A model generated the notes under the pieces. It was not told the origin of the DNA. It ran no database searches and saw only the letters and a list, made by a program, of their open reading frames with translations. A stretch of DNA of 64,000 bases from Nocardia araoensis NBRC 100135 (GTDB lineage: Bacteria > Actinomycetota > Actinomycetes > Mycobacteriales > Mycobacteriaceae), in assembly GCF_000308435.1 (NCBI RefSeq), contig NZ_BAFR01000155.1, positions 1 to 64,000 of the forward strand, in the 5' to 3' direction. The position numbers and the translations under genes are program-made. Shown piece by piece: positions 48,347 to 56,660 of the stretch (positions are counted from its first letter, which is position 1; each line of letters starts with the position of its first letter).

Positions 48347-49768
48347 TCACGAACTCGAGCGGGGGTGCAGTCGCAGCCGCAGGCCCGCCGGTTTGAGTGT
48401 CAGGGTCTCCCGGACATCGAGCCGATAGTCCGGGTCGGGTTCCAACTCGAACCGATGCAGGATGGCGGCCAGCGCCACCATGATCTCGTGCTGGGCGAAC
48501 TGCCGCCCGATGCAGGCGCGGGGACCGGTGCCGAAGGGCTTGTAGACGCGCGGCGGTAGCTTGCGAAGATTCTCCGGCAGAAACCGATCGGGATCGAACT
48601 CGTCCGCGTCCGGTCCCCACGCCGGATCCCGATGGGCCGCGAGCAGCAGCACCAGCACCCAGTCCTTCTCCTTGAACTGATATCTGCCGTCGCACAGGGT
48701 CGTGTCCCGGCGCGCGCGGCGGAAATAGCCGGGACCGGTGGGCCACAGCCGCAGCGTCTCGTCCACCACCCGCCGCAGGCGGCGCAGCCGCGCCACATCG
48801 TCGAATGCGATGTCGGGGACCACACCGGCAGGCCATCGCTCGTCGAGTTCGGCTCGAACGCTGTCGGCGATGTCGGGCCGGATCGACAAGTAGTGCAAGG
48901 CGAAGGAAATGACGTTCGCCGATGTTTCGCTACCGGCGACCAGGAAGGTCAGGATCTGGTTGCGGATGTTGGTGGGGTCAAGAGCGTCACCGGCTTCGTG
49001 GTCGCCGGTGGCGAGCATCAGATCGAGGATGTCGCCGCGCCCGGAGCCGGATCGGGCCCGGCGGTTTTCGACGATGCCGTCGACGACGGCGTGCGCGTGC
49101 GCCAGGTCCGCGCGATGCTGACGTGCCCGGCCACGGCGGAAGATCTTCTCGAACAGAGGAAGCACATCGGTACGGCGGTTGGCATAGGTGAGTTCGCGGA
49201 CCATGGCTTCGACGAACGGGTTGCCCCGGGGATCGGACATCGAGCTGAACGAGTGCGAGAACCCGGCCCGCGAGACGATCTCGAAGGTCAGCGTATTTGC
49301 GTGCGCCGGAACGTCGATCCACGATCCGGAGGCACGCGCCGCCCAGAAGTCGGTCAACTCGCGCACCGTGCCGGTGATCGTGGCGTGATAGTCGGCCATC
49401 GCGGCCCGGGTGAACGCGGGCATGAGGATGTTGTGCGCCTTCTCCCAGTTCGGTTCCCGGTTGAAAGCGGTGAACAAGCCGTCTCCGGCAAGCGGCCGTA
49501 GCTTCATCAGCGAGTGGCCGATGTGCTTCTCCCACAGCGCCTCGTTGTTGACCTCCTCCACCGCCTCGGTCCCGGTGACGATGACGGCCGGGAACCCGAA
49601 GAGTTTCTGTTCGAAAACGGGACCGAGTTCCCGCGCCTGCTCGGCCAGCCGTTGGCAGGGCTTGGCGAAGTCGGTGGTCAGGACGTCACCGAGGATCGGC
49701 AGCCGGAAACGCGGATGCGGCAACGCCGCGGGCTCCGTCGCCATCGTGGTGGACGGTGCGTCGGTCAT
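48347..49768 (-). CDS. Cytochrome P450
   Basis: ATG at 49768 with GGGGAG gives 473 residues. Heme loop FGTGPRACIGRQF with Cys419, I-helix LVAGSETSAN (residues about 290-299) and K-helix ETLRLWP are all intact. The sequence is closer to the eukaryote-like P450 group that includes CYP102 (BM3) than to typical actinobacterial CYP105/107; there is no fused reductase domain. It probably oxidises the aromatic product, but it is on the other strand and could be independent. It is preceded after 13 bp by a gene fragment. Confidence 0.9.
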   Translation of the reverse strand: MTDAPSTTMATEPAALPHPRFRLPILGDVLTTDFAKPCQRLAEQARELGPVFEQKLFGFPAVIVTGTEAVEEVNNEALWEKHIGHSLMKLRPLAGDGLFTAFNREPNWEKAHNILMPAFTRAAMADYHATITGTVRELTDFWAARASGSWIDVPAHANTLTFEIVSRAGFSHSFSSMSDPRGNPFVEAMVRELTYANRRTDVLPLFEKIFRRGRARQHRADLAHAHAVVDGIVENRRARSGSGRGDILDLMLATGDHEAGDALDPTNIRNQILTFLVAGSETSANVISFALHYLSIRPDIADSVRAELDERWPAGVVPDIAFDDVARLRRLRRVVDETLRLWPTGPGYFRRARRDTTLCDGRYQFKEKDWVLVLLLAAHRDPAWGPDADEFDPDRFLPENLRKLPPRVYKPFGTGPRACIGRQFAQHEIMVALAAILHRFELEPDPDYRLDVRETLTLKPAGLRLRLHPRSSS

Positions 49769-49781
49769 GTATCTCCCCTGC

Positions 49782-50351
49782 TCATCGATTCGACTCGGAA
49801 TCGGCTCCGGCGCCTGCGCGGCCCTGTCGACCGGCGGCGAATCGCCGTGCTCGCGGCCACCATTCGGCCAGTTCGAGAAGCTCGGCCACCTCGTCGTCCA
49901 GGGTGGCAGACGAGGAAGGCGCCCGCATGCGGACGATCTCGCCGGTCGGTGCGGCACCGTTCGACCTGTCCGCAGCCGCACGGGCCAGTTGCAGTGCGAA
50001 CTCGGCCGTATCCCGCTCGCGATCGGGTACGTCGTGGACGGCCGCGAATTCCGCCAGCTCGGTCGGGTCCACCTCTCGGCAGTACGGGCGTAGCTGGAGC
50101 ATGGCATCGCGTATCTCTACCGTCGCGCGGTGGAGTTGCAGTTTCGTGGCCCGGCGCGCCGCGGTGTCGGCGTCACTCTGTCGGCGGCCCCACCCATTCA
50201 GGCAGCACCCCCTGCTCCCCGGTCCGGCTGATCGCCACCCCTCGCGGTCGGGGCGAGTAACGGACTGATCATCACCACTGCGGCTCCCCTCCACGTCGAA
50301 GTCATCACAGACTTGGACGCATCCGGCACGGGCACGGTTCCATCGAAGCAC
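49782..50351 (-). pseudogene. Truncated gene: cytoplasmic tail of a MAB_1171c-like membrane protein
   Basis: The 189-residue frame has a convincing protein part only from about residue 70: ATKLQLHRATVEIRDAMLQL, then DPTELAEFAAVHDVPD and a Trp-rich end. From memory this resembles the C-terminal domain (DUF6545) of the actinobacterial MAB_1171c family, which normally follows seven membrane helices. Here the upstream part is low-complexity and no membrane helices are present within the 60 bp available before the next gene. I read it as a decayed remnant. These proteins often precede a P450 gene, as here. Confidence 0.5.
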
Positions 50352-50413
50352 ATCGTCGTACTCGGAAAAACCCGAGCCGCAACAACTTCGGCGGACGGGG
50401 CCGGGGCCGCGGA

Positions 50414-50788
50414 TCAGCTCGGACGCTCACCGGCGTCGAAGGCGGCGCGCGCCGCGAGGACCTCGCCGAGGTGCCGGGAAGACCAGGCCACGATGCTGCC
50501 GAACACCGGGGTGAGCGTTCTGGCCAGCGGGGTGGCCTCGTATTCGACGCGCGGCGGCACCTCGGGGTGGTAGGTGCGCGCGACCAGGCCGTCGCGTTCG
50601 AGCTGACGCAGGCGCTGGGTGAGGACCTTGGGAGTCAACCCGGGGATGCGCTGTTGCAGTTCGGTGAAGCGCAGCTTGCCGTCATGGGTGAGCACCCACA
50701 GCACCTGGGTGGACCAGCGGCCGAAGACCAGGTCGATGACCGGCGTGATCGGACAAGGATCGACGGCCGTTCCGGGCGCACCGGTCAT
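50414..50788 (-). CDS. HxlR-family transcriptional regulator
   Basis: ATG at 50788 with AGGAGG gives 124 residues of winged-helix type: CPITPVIDLVFGRWSTQVLW, the helix-turn-helix in FTELQQRIPGLTPKVLTQRL, and a wing around PRVEYEATPLARTL. HxlR proteins control redox or aldehyde stress genes. It is divergent from the luciferase-domain gene, with a 14-bp near-palindrome at 50829-50842 between them. Its Cys near the N-terminus (DPCPITP) could be a redox switch. Confidence 0.88.
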   Translation of the reverse strand: MTGAPGTAVDPCPITPVIDLVFGRWSTQVLWVLTHDGKLRFTELQQRIPGLTPKVLTQRLRQLERDGLVARTYHPEVPPRVEYEATPLARTLTPVFGSIVAWSSRHLGEVLAARAAFDAGERPS

Positions 50789-50828
50789 ACGTCCTCCTGG
50801 TAAGTCACTTTCCTCTTGGTTACTACTA

Positions 50829-50842
50829 TACTTTGGAAAGTA
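50829..50842. promoter_or_regulatory. HxlR operator candidate
   Basis: TACTTT-GG-AAAGTA has 6-bp perfect arms. A second ACTTTCC at 50807-50813 pairs with GGAAAGT at 50835-50841. The stretch is AT-rich compared with its surroundings and lies between the divergent HxlR and luciferase-domain genes. Confidence 0.6.
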
Positions 50843-50891
50843 CTGTGGTTCCAAGGGTCGCGCACATGCGAAATCCGAAGGGAGCACAGTC

Positions 50892-51386
50892 ATGACGACG
50901 ACAACAGTGGACGGCCGCCTGGATCTGCCGCGGCGCTCCGGCGACCGCCCGCGTACCCGTGCACACAATCCGCACCAGCAGCTCGACCAGATCGCGCCGC
51001 CCGAGCTGCAGGAGCAGCTGTGGTCGCGGATGACCACGCTCGACGGCGTTCTGCCCGGACGCAGCGGAGTCTCCCTGCCCGACACCAGGGCACTGCACCT
51101 GCGGCCGACGATCGCCCAAGGGCCCGGCGAGGCCTACCTCGCGGGCACCGAATTCGCCCACCTGCACGGGCACGGAGACGGCAGCCTGCACATGTGCCTG
51201 CCGAAAGACGTGGTGGTGCAAGCGATTCGGCAGGGGTGGGCGGAGCCGCATCCGATGGCCCGGCAGGGATATCTGCCCAGGACCCTGGTCATGGTGTACG
51301 GGCCGCGCGATCGCGAGGAGCTGCACATCGTCTGGCAGCTGGTGCGGATCAGTCACCGCTTCGCGGGCCGACCGGCTACAGCGTGA
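50892..51386 (+). CDS. Luciferase-domain family protein of unknown role
   Basis: ATG at 50892 with GAAGGGAG gives 164 residues. The central part EFAHLHGHGDGSLHMCLP and QAIRQGWAEPHPMARQG, then LVMVYGPRDREEL, matches the small luciferase-like domain found in bacteria beside regulators; despite the name no light reaction is implied. The five His residues in the first stretch could bind a metal. It is divergent from the HxlR regulator and probably its main target. It does not clearly belong to the polyketide pathway. Confidence 0.78.
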   Translation: MTTTTVDGRLDLPRRSGDRPRTRAHNPHQQLDQIAPPELQEQLWSRMTTLDGVLPGRSGVSLPDTRALHLRPTIAQGPGEAYLAGTEFAHLHGHGDGSLHMCLPKDVVVQAIRQGWAEPHPMARQGYLPRTLVMVYGPRDREELHIVWQLVRISHRFAGRPATA

Positions 51387-51415
51387 TTAGAGCGGCGGCC
51401 GCCATCGTCGGTGTC

Positions 51416-51850
51416 ATGAACGCAACCGATCTCATCGGCACCTGGGAACTGCTGTCCTACTACGACATCGACGAGCAGGACGTCACCAGCGAGGGGCCAC
51501 TCGGCGACGCACCGCGCGGCCTGCTGATCTACGGCGCGCACGGCTACATGTCGGTGAGCATGATGCGCACGGACGCCGCGCCGGGAGCCACCCCGTTCAT
51601 GGGGTACGCGGGCACCTGGCGGCGCACCGGCACGGAGGTGGTGCACGCGATCAGCGTGTGCTCCAACCCGGCGTGGGCGCAGACCGAGCAGGTGCGGCAG
51701 ATGTCGCTGAACGGAGACGTGCTGACGCTGATCGGCGCCGCACAGGTGGGCGGGCGGACACAACGCCGCGTGCTCACCTGGCGCCGCAGCCGCCCGCCCG
51801 GAACACATCGTCATTCCGGTGAATACGAGAACAAGGGCTCGTCGAATTGA
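51416..51850 (+). CDS. Lipocalin-like domain protein
   Basis: ATG at 51416 gives 144 residues. The N-terminal MNATDLIGTWELLSYYD, then GLLIYGAHGYMSVSMMR and a later beta-rich part, fit the lipocalin-like 5 domain family, a small barrel often encoded near polyketide or oxidative genes. GTG at 51383 is an alternative start. It overlaps the convergent accB by 40 bp at the 3' end. No ligand can be predicted. Confidence 0.78.
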   Translation: MNATDLIGTWELLSYYDIDEQDVTSEGPLGDAPRGLLIYGAHGYMSVSMMRTDAAPGATPFMGYAGTWRRTGTEVVHAISVCSNPAWAQTEQVRQMSLNGDVLTLIGAAQVGGRTQRRVLTWRRSRPPGTHRHSGEYENKGSSN

Positions 51851-52284
51851 ACCGGTTCGCCGTCTTCCTTGAGGATCCCGGTGATCACGCCTGCCTGCGC
51901 CGTCACCGGGATCATCAACTTCATCGCCTCCACGATGCCGACCTGCTGCCCGGCGCTGACCCGGTCGCCGATCTCGACGAACGGATCCGCACCCGGCTCA
52001 GGGCATCGATAGAACACGCCGACGCTGGGGGCGCGCACGACCGCGCCGAGCGCCGCCGGCGCCGCGGCGGGTTCCACCTCAGCCACCGCGAGCGGGGCGG
52101 GCGCGGCCGGGCCCGCGGTCGGCCACTCCGCCTCGACGGTCACCTCCCCCACCTGGAAGCGCAGCGCGCTCGGCTGCTGCGGAAAACCCGCGAGCAACTG
52201 CAACGCGCCGGCCTGGATGGCCTCCAGCACCCGCAGATAGTCCTCGTGTCCGGTGGTGGGGACGTTCTCCTCCACTGCGGTCAT
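51811..52284 (-). CDS. accB: Biotin carboxyl carrier protein of acetyl-CoA carboxylase
   Basis: ATG at 52284 with GGAGTG gives 157 residues: a helical N-terminal part, a Pro/Ala linker and a biotinyl domain with the EAMKLM site (Lys is biotinylated). It is the partner of accC and accDA 12 kb away on the same strand. It follows the ketoreductase by 15 bp, so it is in the polyketide regulon. Finding the carrier beside a KR, and the other subunits beside the KS, shows that the carboxylase is part of the cluster. Confidence 0.93.
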   Translation of the reverse strand: MTAVEENVPTTGHEDYLRVLEAIQAGALQLLAGFPQQPSALRFQVGEVTVEAEWPTAGPAAPAPLAVAEVEPAAAPAALGAVVRAPSVGVFYRCPEPGADPFVEIGDRVSAGQQVGIVEAMKLMIPVTAQAGVITGILKEDGEPVQFDEPLFSYSPE

Positions 52285-52299
52285 TGCCCTCACTCCTTG

Positions 52300-53082
52300 T
52301 CAGTAATTGCCCAGGCCGCCGCAGACGTTCAGCGCCTGCGCGGTGACGGCCCCCGCCCCGGGACCGATCAGATAGTCGACCATCGCCGCCACCTCGAACG
52401 GCTGCACGTAGCGGCCGATGGGCACCCGCGCGCTGACTCTGGCGTGCACCTCGTCGGTGTCCACGCCCCACAGCCCCGAGTACACCTCACGCACCCGCTC
52501 GGCCATCGGCGTCTCCACGAATCCCGGGCACACGGCGTTCACGGTGATGCCGGTCTTGGCCAATTCGAGGCCGAGCGCCTTGGTGAACCCGACCACGCCG
52601 TGCTTGGACGCGGAGTACGGAGCGCCGTGCACCACGCCCTGCTTGCCGCCGGTGGATGCGATGTTGACGATGCGGCCGCTGCCGCGTTCGAGCATGCCGC
52701 CCGCGTTCAGCACCGCCTTCGTCATCAGGAAGACGCTGTTGAGGTTCGTGTTGATCACGTCGAACCACAGTTCGTCGGGCACCTGCGCGGTGACACCGCC
52801 GCCGCTGCGGCCCGCGTTGTTGATCAGGATGTCGATCGGGCCGTAGCGCCGCACCCCCGCGTCGACGTACTCGCGGACCTGCGCGGCGTCGGCGACGTCG
52901 CAGACGGTGCCGTCCACCTCGAGACCGTCGTCCTGCATGCTCTTCACCGTGTCGGTCACCCGCTGCTGATCCCGAGCGCAGAGGAACACCGCAATGCCCT
53001 GGGCCGCCAGGCTTTTGGTGATCTCCAGACCCATTCCGCTGGTCGCTCCGGTGACCAGCGCGACGCGCCGATTTTCCGCCAT
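52300..53082 (-). CDS. Polyketide C9-ketoreductase (ActIII-like)
   Basis: ATG at 53082 gives 260 residues. NADPH loop TGATSGMGLE, NNAGRSGGG, and ASTGGKQGVVHGAPYSASK with the Ser-Tyr-Lys triad, then AVCPGFVETPMAERVRE, are near the actinorhodin ketoreductase sequence. It reduces the C9 carbonyl of the nascent octaketide, which sets the regiochemistry of the first ring. It is transcribed with accB. The 170-bp gap to the divergent NTF2-like remnant has a TCAACCG repeat at 22-bp spacing, a weaker SARP-type candidate. Confidence 0.94.
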   Translation of the reverse strand: MAENRRVALVTGATSGMGLEITKSLAAQGIAVFLCARDQQRVTDTVKSMQDDGLEVDGTVCDVADAAQVREYVDAGVRRYGPIDILINNAGRSGGGVTAQVPDELWFDVINTNLNSVFLMTKAVLNAGGMLERGSGRIVNIASTGGKQGVVHGAPYSASKHGVVGFTKALGLELAKTGITVNAVCPGFVETPMAERVREVYSGLWGVDTDEVHARVSARVPIGRYVQPFEVAAMVDYLIGPGAGAVTAQALNVCGGLGNY

Positions 53083-53252
53083 GACTCCTCCATCGGTCGA
53101 ACTTCCGAACTCGCCGGGCTTCTCGACCACCAGGGTCGACCCGCGTCCTATAGATCCGGTCAACCGCGCGCGGGCTTCGGCTCAACCGAGGCTCTAGCGG
53201 CGTGGACCACGCTGGCGTGCAGCCGAGCCCCGCCGCGACCACAGGAGCCACC

Positions 53253-53671
53253 ATGACCACCGTCGCCAGCCGCACCGAGTTGTACGCCGAGGTCCAGCAG
53301 TTCTACGCCGAGCAGATGCAGCGGCTGGACAACCGCGACATCCCCGGCTATGCCGCGACCTTCACCGAGGACGCGGAATTCGAGCACACGCCGGGCATAC
53401 CGCCGCCCGGACCAGGGCGGGGATCGTCGCCGACCTGGTCGAATTCCACAAGCGCTTCGAGACCGACCCGATGCAGCGCAGGCATTGGTTCAACATGATC
53501 AATCTGCAGCCGCAGGACGACGGGACCATCGTGTCCACCGCCTACTGCCTGGTGGTGAAGATCCGCCCGAACAGCAAGCCGGAGATCGCGCCGAGCTGCG
53601 TCGTGCACGACGTGCTCGTCCGCGTCGACGGCGCGCTGCTGACCCGGTCGCGGCGTGTCGTCCACGACTGA
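53253..53671 (+). pseudogene. NTF2/SnoaL-like gene with a frameshift
   Basis: ATG at 53253 (AGGAG upstream) starts a SnoaL-like frame: QFYAEQMQRLDNRDIPGY and FTEDAEFEHTPGIPP. From about 53405 the homologous sequence continues only in another frame (TRAGIVADLVEFHKRFE, then RRHWFNMINLQPQDDG, SCVVHDVLVRVDG, stop 53671). One base missing in the CCGCCGCCC run near 53400 would join them as PP-AR-TRAG. It may be a mutation that killed the gene or a sequencing/assembly error. SnoaL-like proteins act as cyclases or hydroxylases in aromatic polyketide pathways. Confidence 0.75.
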
Positions 53672-53698
53672 TCCGACCACCCTTCGAGGAGAAACCCT

Positions 53699-54307
53699 GT
53701 GAACTCCGTTCAGCCGGCCCTGCTCACGCTCGCCGCCGACGCCAAGGACCTGTTGTTCCTGCAGGCCCGCACGGCGAACACCTTCACCGACGAGCCGGTC
53801 ACCGACGAGCAGATCCGCGAGATCTACGAGCTGGTCAAATACGGACCGACGTCGATGAACCAGCAACCGCTGCGGATCGTTCTGGTGCGCACCCCCGAGG
53901 CCAGGGCCCGGCTGGTCACCCACATGATCGACAACAACAAGCCGAAGACGGCGGCCGCGCCGCTGTCGGCGATCCTGGCCGCCGACCTGAATTTCCACGA
54001 GCACCTGCCCAAGGTGTTCCCGCACGCGCCGCAGGCCAAGGATTACTTCGCCGACGCCGACCACCGTGCCGAGTCCGCGCGCTTCAATGCGCTGATCCAG
54101 ATCGGCTACTTCATCCTCGGCGTCCGTGCGGCCGGACTGGCGGCGGGCCCGATGAACGGCTTCGACGGTGCGGGCCTGGACGAGGACTTCTTCCCCGGCG
54201 GCGAACACACCGGCCTGGTCGTGGTCAATATCGGCAAACCCGGCCCGAACGCATGGTTCCCGCGTTCGCCGCGGCTGGAGTACGAGGAGGTGGTCAGCAC
54301 CGTGTGA
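53699..54307 (+). CDS. RutE-like nitroreductase family protein
   Basis: GTG at 53699 gives 202 residues. FLQARTANTFTDEPVTDEQI, VKYGPTSMNQQPLRI, NNKPKTAAAPLSAILAAD and GLAAGPMNGFDGAGLD are the family marks of RutE/HadB malonic-semialdehyde-reductase-type FMN proteins. It may reduce a quinone or aldehyde in the polyketide pathway, or remove toxic malonic semialdehyde. It lies 27 bp after the frameshifted NTF2-like gene and is probably co-transcribed; this is the likely end of the cluster. Confidence 0.86.
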   Translation: MNSVQPALLTLAADAKDLLFLQARTANTFTDEPVTDEQIREIYELVKYGPTSMNQQPLRIVLVRTPEARARLVTHMIDNNKPKTAAAPLSAILAADLNFHEHLPKVFPHAPQAKDYFADADHRAESARFNALIQIGYFILGVRAAGLAAGPMNGFDGAGLDEDFFPGGEHTGLVVVNIGKPGPNAWFPRSPRLEYEEVVSTV

Positions 54308-54354
54308 CCCGGCCGAGCGGGTGACGAGGGCCGCTCGGCCCCACAGCGCACTCC

Positions 54355-54387
54355 CAGGTTTGCCCCAGCTTGCGGGCAGGCTGCCTT
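54355..54387 (+). promoter_or_regulatory. Triple 11-bp direct repeat upstream of the GT39 gene
   Basis: CAGGTTTGCCC, CAGCTTGCGGG and CAGGCTGCCTT start at 54355, 54366 and 54377, exactly 11 bp apart. TAGCCT at 54390-54395 could be a -10 box. The same arrangement occurs upstream of the response regulator (56661-56693). OmpR-type regulators bind such tandem repeats as dimers. Confidence 0.75.
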
Positions 54388-54431
54388 CCTAGCCTTTCGT
54401 GCAGAGGTTCAGACGAGAGGAAGGCACGATC

Positions 54432-56567
54432 ATGGCGTCGATCACGAGCGTCCCGCCGGGCGTTGCGGCCGACGAGAGACCTGTCGGCGCCCATCGCGCC
54501 CCGGCCGCACGGTCCCGGGCGGAACGCGTGTTCTTCGGGCCCGCGACCCGACCGCGGTGGGCGCGCCCGGCGTTGTTCGCGCTGCTCGCCGCCACCGCGG
54601 TGCTGTATCTGTGGAATCTGACGGTATCCGGGTGGGCCAACGAGTACTACGCCGCCGCGGCGCAGGCGGGTACGCAGAGCTGGAAGGCGCTGCTGTTCGG
54701 CTCGCACGACGCGGGCAACGCGATCACGGTGGACAAGCCGCCCGCGGCGCTGTGGGTGATGGGGCTGTCGGGGCGGCTGTTCGGTTTCAGCTCGTGGTCG
54801 CTGCTGGCGCCGCAGGCGTTGATGGGCGTCGGTTCGGTGGCCCTGCTGTACGCCGCGGTGCGGCGGTGGAGCGGGCCAGGCGCGGGCCTGCTGGCGGGTG
54901 CGGCGTTGGCGGCGACTCCGGTCGCGGCGTTGATGTTCCGCTTCGACAACCCGGACGCGCTGCTGACACTGCTGCTGATCGCGGCGGCCTACTGCACGGT
55001 GCGGGCGATCGACGCGCACGACCCGCGCTGGCGTTCGGCGAGCACCGGGTGGCTCACGCTGGCCGGTGCCGCCATCGGTTTCGCGTTCCTGACCAAGATG
55101 ATGCAGGCATTCCTGGTCCTGCCCGCACTGGGACTGGTGTTCCTGGTCGCGGGGGCGGGCGGATTCTTCTCTCGCATCGGCAAATTGATCACCGCGTGCG
55201 CGGCCGTGGTGGTCTCGGGCGGCTGGTATGTGCTGCTGGTCGAACTGTGGCCCGCGCAGTCGCGCCCGTACATCGGCGGGTCGACCGACAACAGCCTGTG
55301 GGAACTGGCCCTCGGCTACAACGGAATGGGCCGGTTGCTGGGCGGCAGCGGCAATCCCGGCGGAGGGGGCTCCGGCGGTCCAGGCGGTGGCGGCGGCATG
55401 GGCGGCGCGTTCGGCGGCGAGACCGGACCGGCCCGGCTGTTCAGCGGCTCCATGGCGACCGAGGTGTCCTGGCTGCTTCCGGTCGCGCTGATCGGCTTGG
55501 TCGCCGGGCTATGGCTGAGTGGCCGCGCACCGCGCACCGACCGGCTGCGGGCGGCGATGATCCTGTGGGGCGGTTGGGTGCTCGGCACCGGCCTGGTGTT
55601 CAGCTCCATGAGCGGGATCATCCACCCGTATTACACGGTGGCGCTGGCGCCCGGCGTCGCCGGTGTCGCGGCGGTCGCGGTGACGCAGCTGTGGCGGCGG
55701 CGCGGGCAGGTGGCGGCCAGGTTCACCTTGGCCTCACTGTCGGCGGTCACCGGCGCCTGGGCCTTCGTTCTGCTGAATCGCACGCCGGACTGGCTGCCGT
55801 GGCTGCGCTGGACGGTCGTGGCCGCGACGGCGATCGCCGCGGTGGCGCTGCTGTTCGGCGCGTACCGGTCGCGCCGGATGGCCGTCGCGATCGCGGCGAC
55901 GGCGTTGCTGGCCGGGTTCGCCGGATCGACGGCCTACGCGGTCGAGACGGTCACCCACGCGCACAGCGGCGGCATCCCCACCTCGGGGCCCGCACAGCCG
56001 GGTGCGATGGGCGGACCCGGCTCGGGCGGACCCGGCCGGGACGACGGCCGCACCGAGGCCGCCGACGGAGCGTCCGGCACCGGCCGACCGGCCGGGGATG
56101 CGGCTGCCACCGGCACCGGACAGCCCACCGGCGACGCGGCTGCCACCGGCAGCGAAGTGCCGACCGGAGCGGCTCCCGCAGGCGGCGCTCCCGGCGGCGG
56201 TGGACCGGGCGGCAGCAGCGACAACGCCGAGCTGAACGCCCTGCTGAAGGCCACCGACAGCCGGTGGTCGGCGGCGAGCATCGGCTCCGGCACCGCGTCC
56301 GGCCTGGAATTGCGCACCGGCACGTCGGTGATCGCGATCGGCGGCTTCGGCGGCGGCGACGACGCGCCGACGTTGGCTCAGTTCCAGCAGTACGTGGCCG
56401 GCGGCGAGGTGCACTACTTCATCGCGCAGGGCCAGGGCATGCGGCCGCCGGGCTCGGGTGGCGAGAAGTCGGCCGCCGACGAGATCACCGAATGGGTGAA
56501 GGCGCACTACACCGCGAAGACGGTCGGCAACGCCACGGTCTACGACCTGACCGCCCCCATCAGCTGA
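54432..56567 (+). CDS. Membrane glycosyltransferase, GT39/ArnT-like
   Basis: ATG at 54432 with AGAGGAAGG gives 711 residues. About 12-13 transmembrane helices occupy residues about 50-520, with the first outer loop carrying the acidic substrate motif (NEYYAAAAQAGTQSW and DKPPAALW, as in PMT/ArnT enzymes). Two Gly/Pro-rich low-complexity stretches lie at about 300-330 and about 510-600, and the last about 110 residues are a soluble globular domain outside the membrane. It should transfer a sugar from a polyprenyl phosphate donor onto cell-envelope molecules. Its promoter shares the triple repeat with the two-component system downstream. Confidence 0.83.
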   Translation: MASITSVPPGVAADERPVGAHRAPAARSRAERVFFGPATRPRWARPALFALLAATAVLYLWNLTVSGWANEYYAAAAQAGTQSWKALLFGSHDAGNAITVDKPPAALWVMGLSGRLFGFSSWSLLAPQALMGVGSVALLYAAVRRWSGPGAGLLAGAALAATPVAALMFRFDNPDALLTLLLIAAAYCTVRAIDAHDPRWRSASTGWLTLAGAAIGFAFLTKMMQAFLVLPALGLVFLVAGAGGFFSRIGKLITACAAVVVSGGWYVLLVELWPAQSRPYIGGSTDNSLWELALGYNGMGRLLGGSGNPGGGGSGGPGGGGGMGGAFGGETGPARLFSGSMATEVSWLLPVALIGLVAGLWLSGRAPRTDRLRAAMILWGGWVLGTGLVFSSMSGIIHPYYTVALAPGVAGVAAVAVTQLWRRRGQVAARFTLASLSAVTGAWAFVLLNRTPDWLPWLRWTVVAATAIAAVALLFGAYRSRRMAVAIAATALLAGFAGSTAYAVETVTHAHSGGIPTSGPAQPGAMGGPGSGGPGRDDGRTEAADGASGTGRPAGDAAATGTGQPTGDAAATGSEVPTGAAPAGGAPGGGGPGGSSDNAELNALLKATDSRWSAASIGSGTASGLELRTGTSVIAIGGFGGGDDAPTLAQFQQYVAGGEVHYFIAQGQGMRPPGSGGEKSAADEITEWVKAHYTAKTVGNATVYDLTAPIS

Positions 56568-56586
56568 CGATTCCGATCCCACCGCC

Positions 56587-56622
56587 GGAGTATCGCCGCG
56601 TCCTACGACGCGGCGATACTCC
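56587..56622 (+). terminator. Terminator after the GT39 gene
   Basis: Perfect 16-bp stem (56587-56602 with 56607-56622) and a 4-nt loop, 19 bp after the stop codon. Confidence 0.78.
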
Positions 56623-56660
56623 TTCCGCGTGTTCGGGGACTGCGGCGTCCCCTGCGCTCA

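Noticed and set aside
53160..53188. Second SARP site between KR and the NTF2-like gene (TCAACCG at 22-bp spacing)
   Set aside because: The two heptamers match each other, but they differ from the TCGAG type and no good -10 follows at the expected distance; too weak to list as a feature.
53390..53420. Programmed frameshift in the NTF2-like gene
   Set aside because: No slippery heptamer or downstream pseudoknot was seen; mutation or sequence error is simpler.
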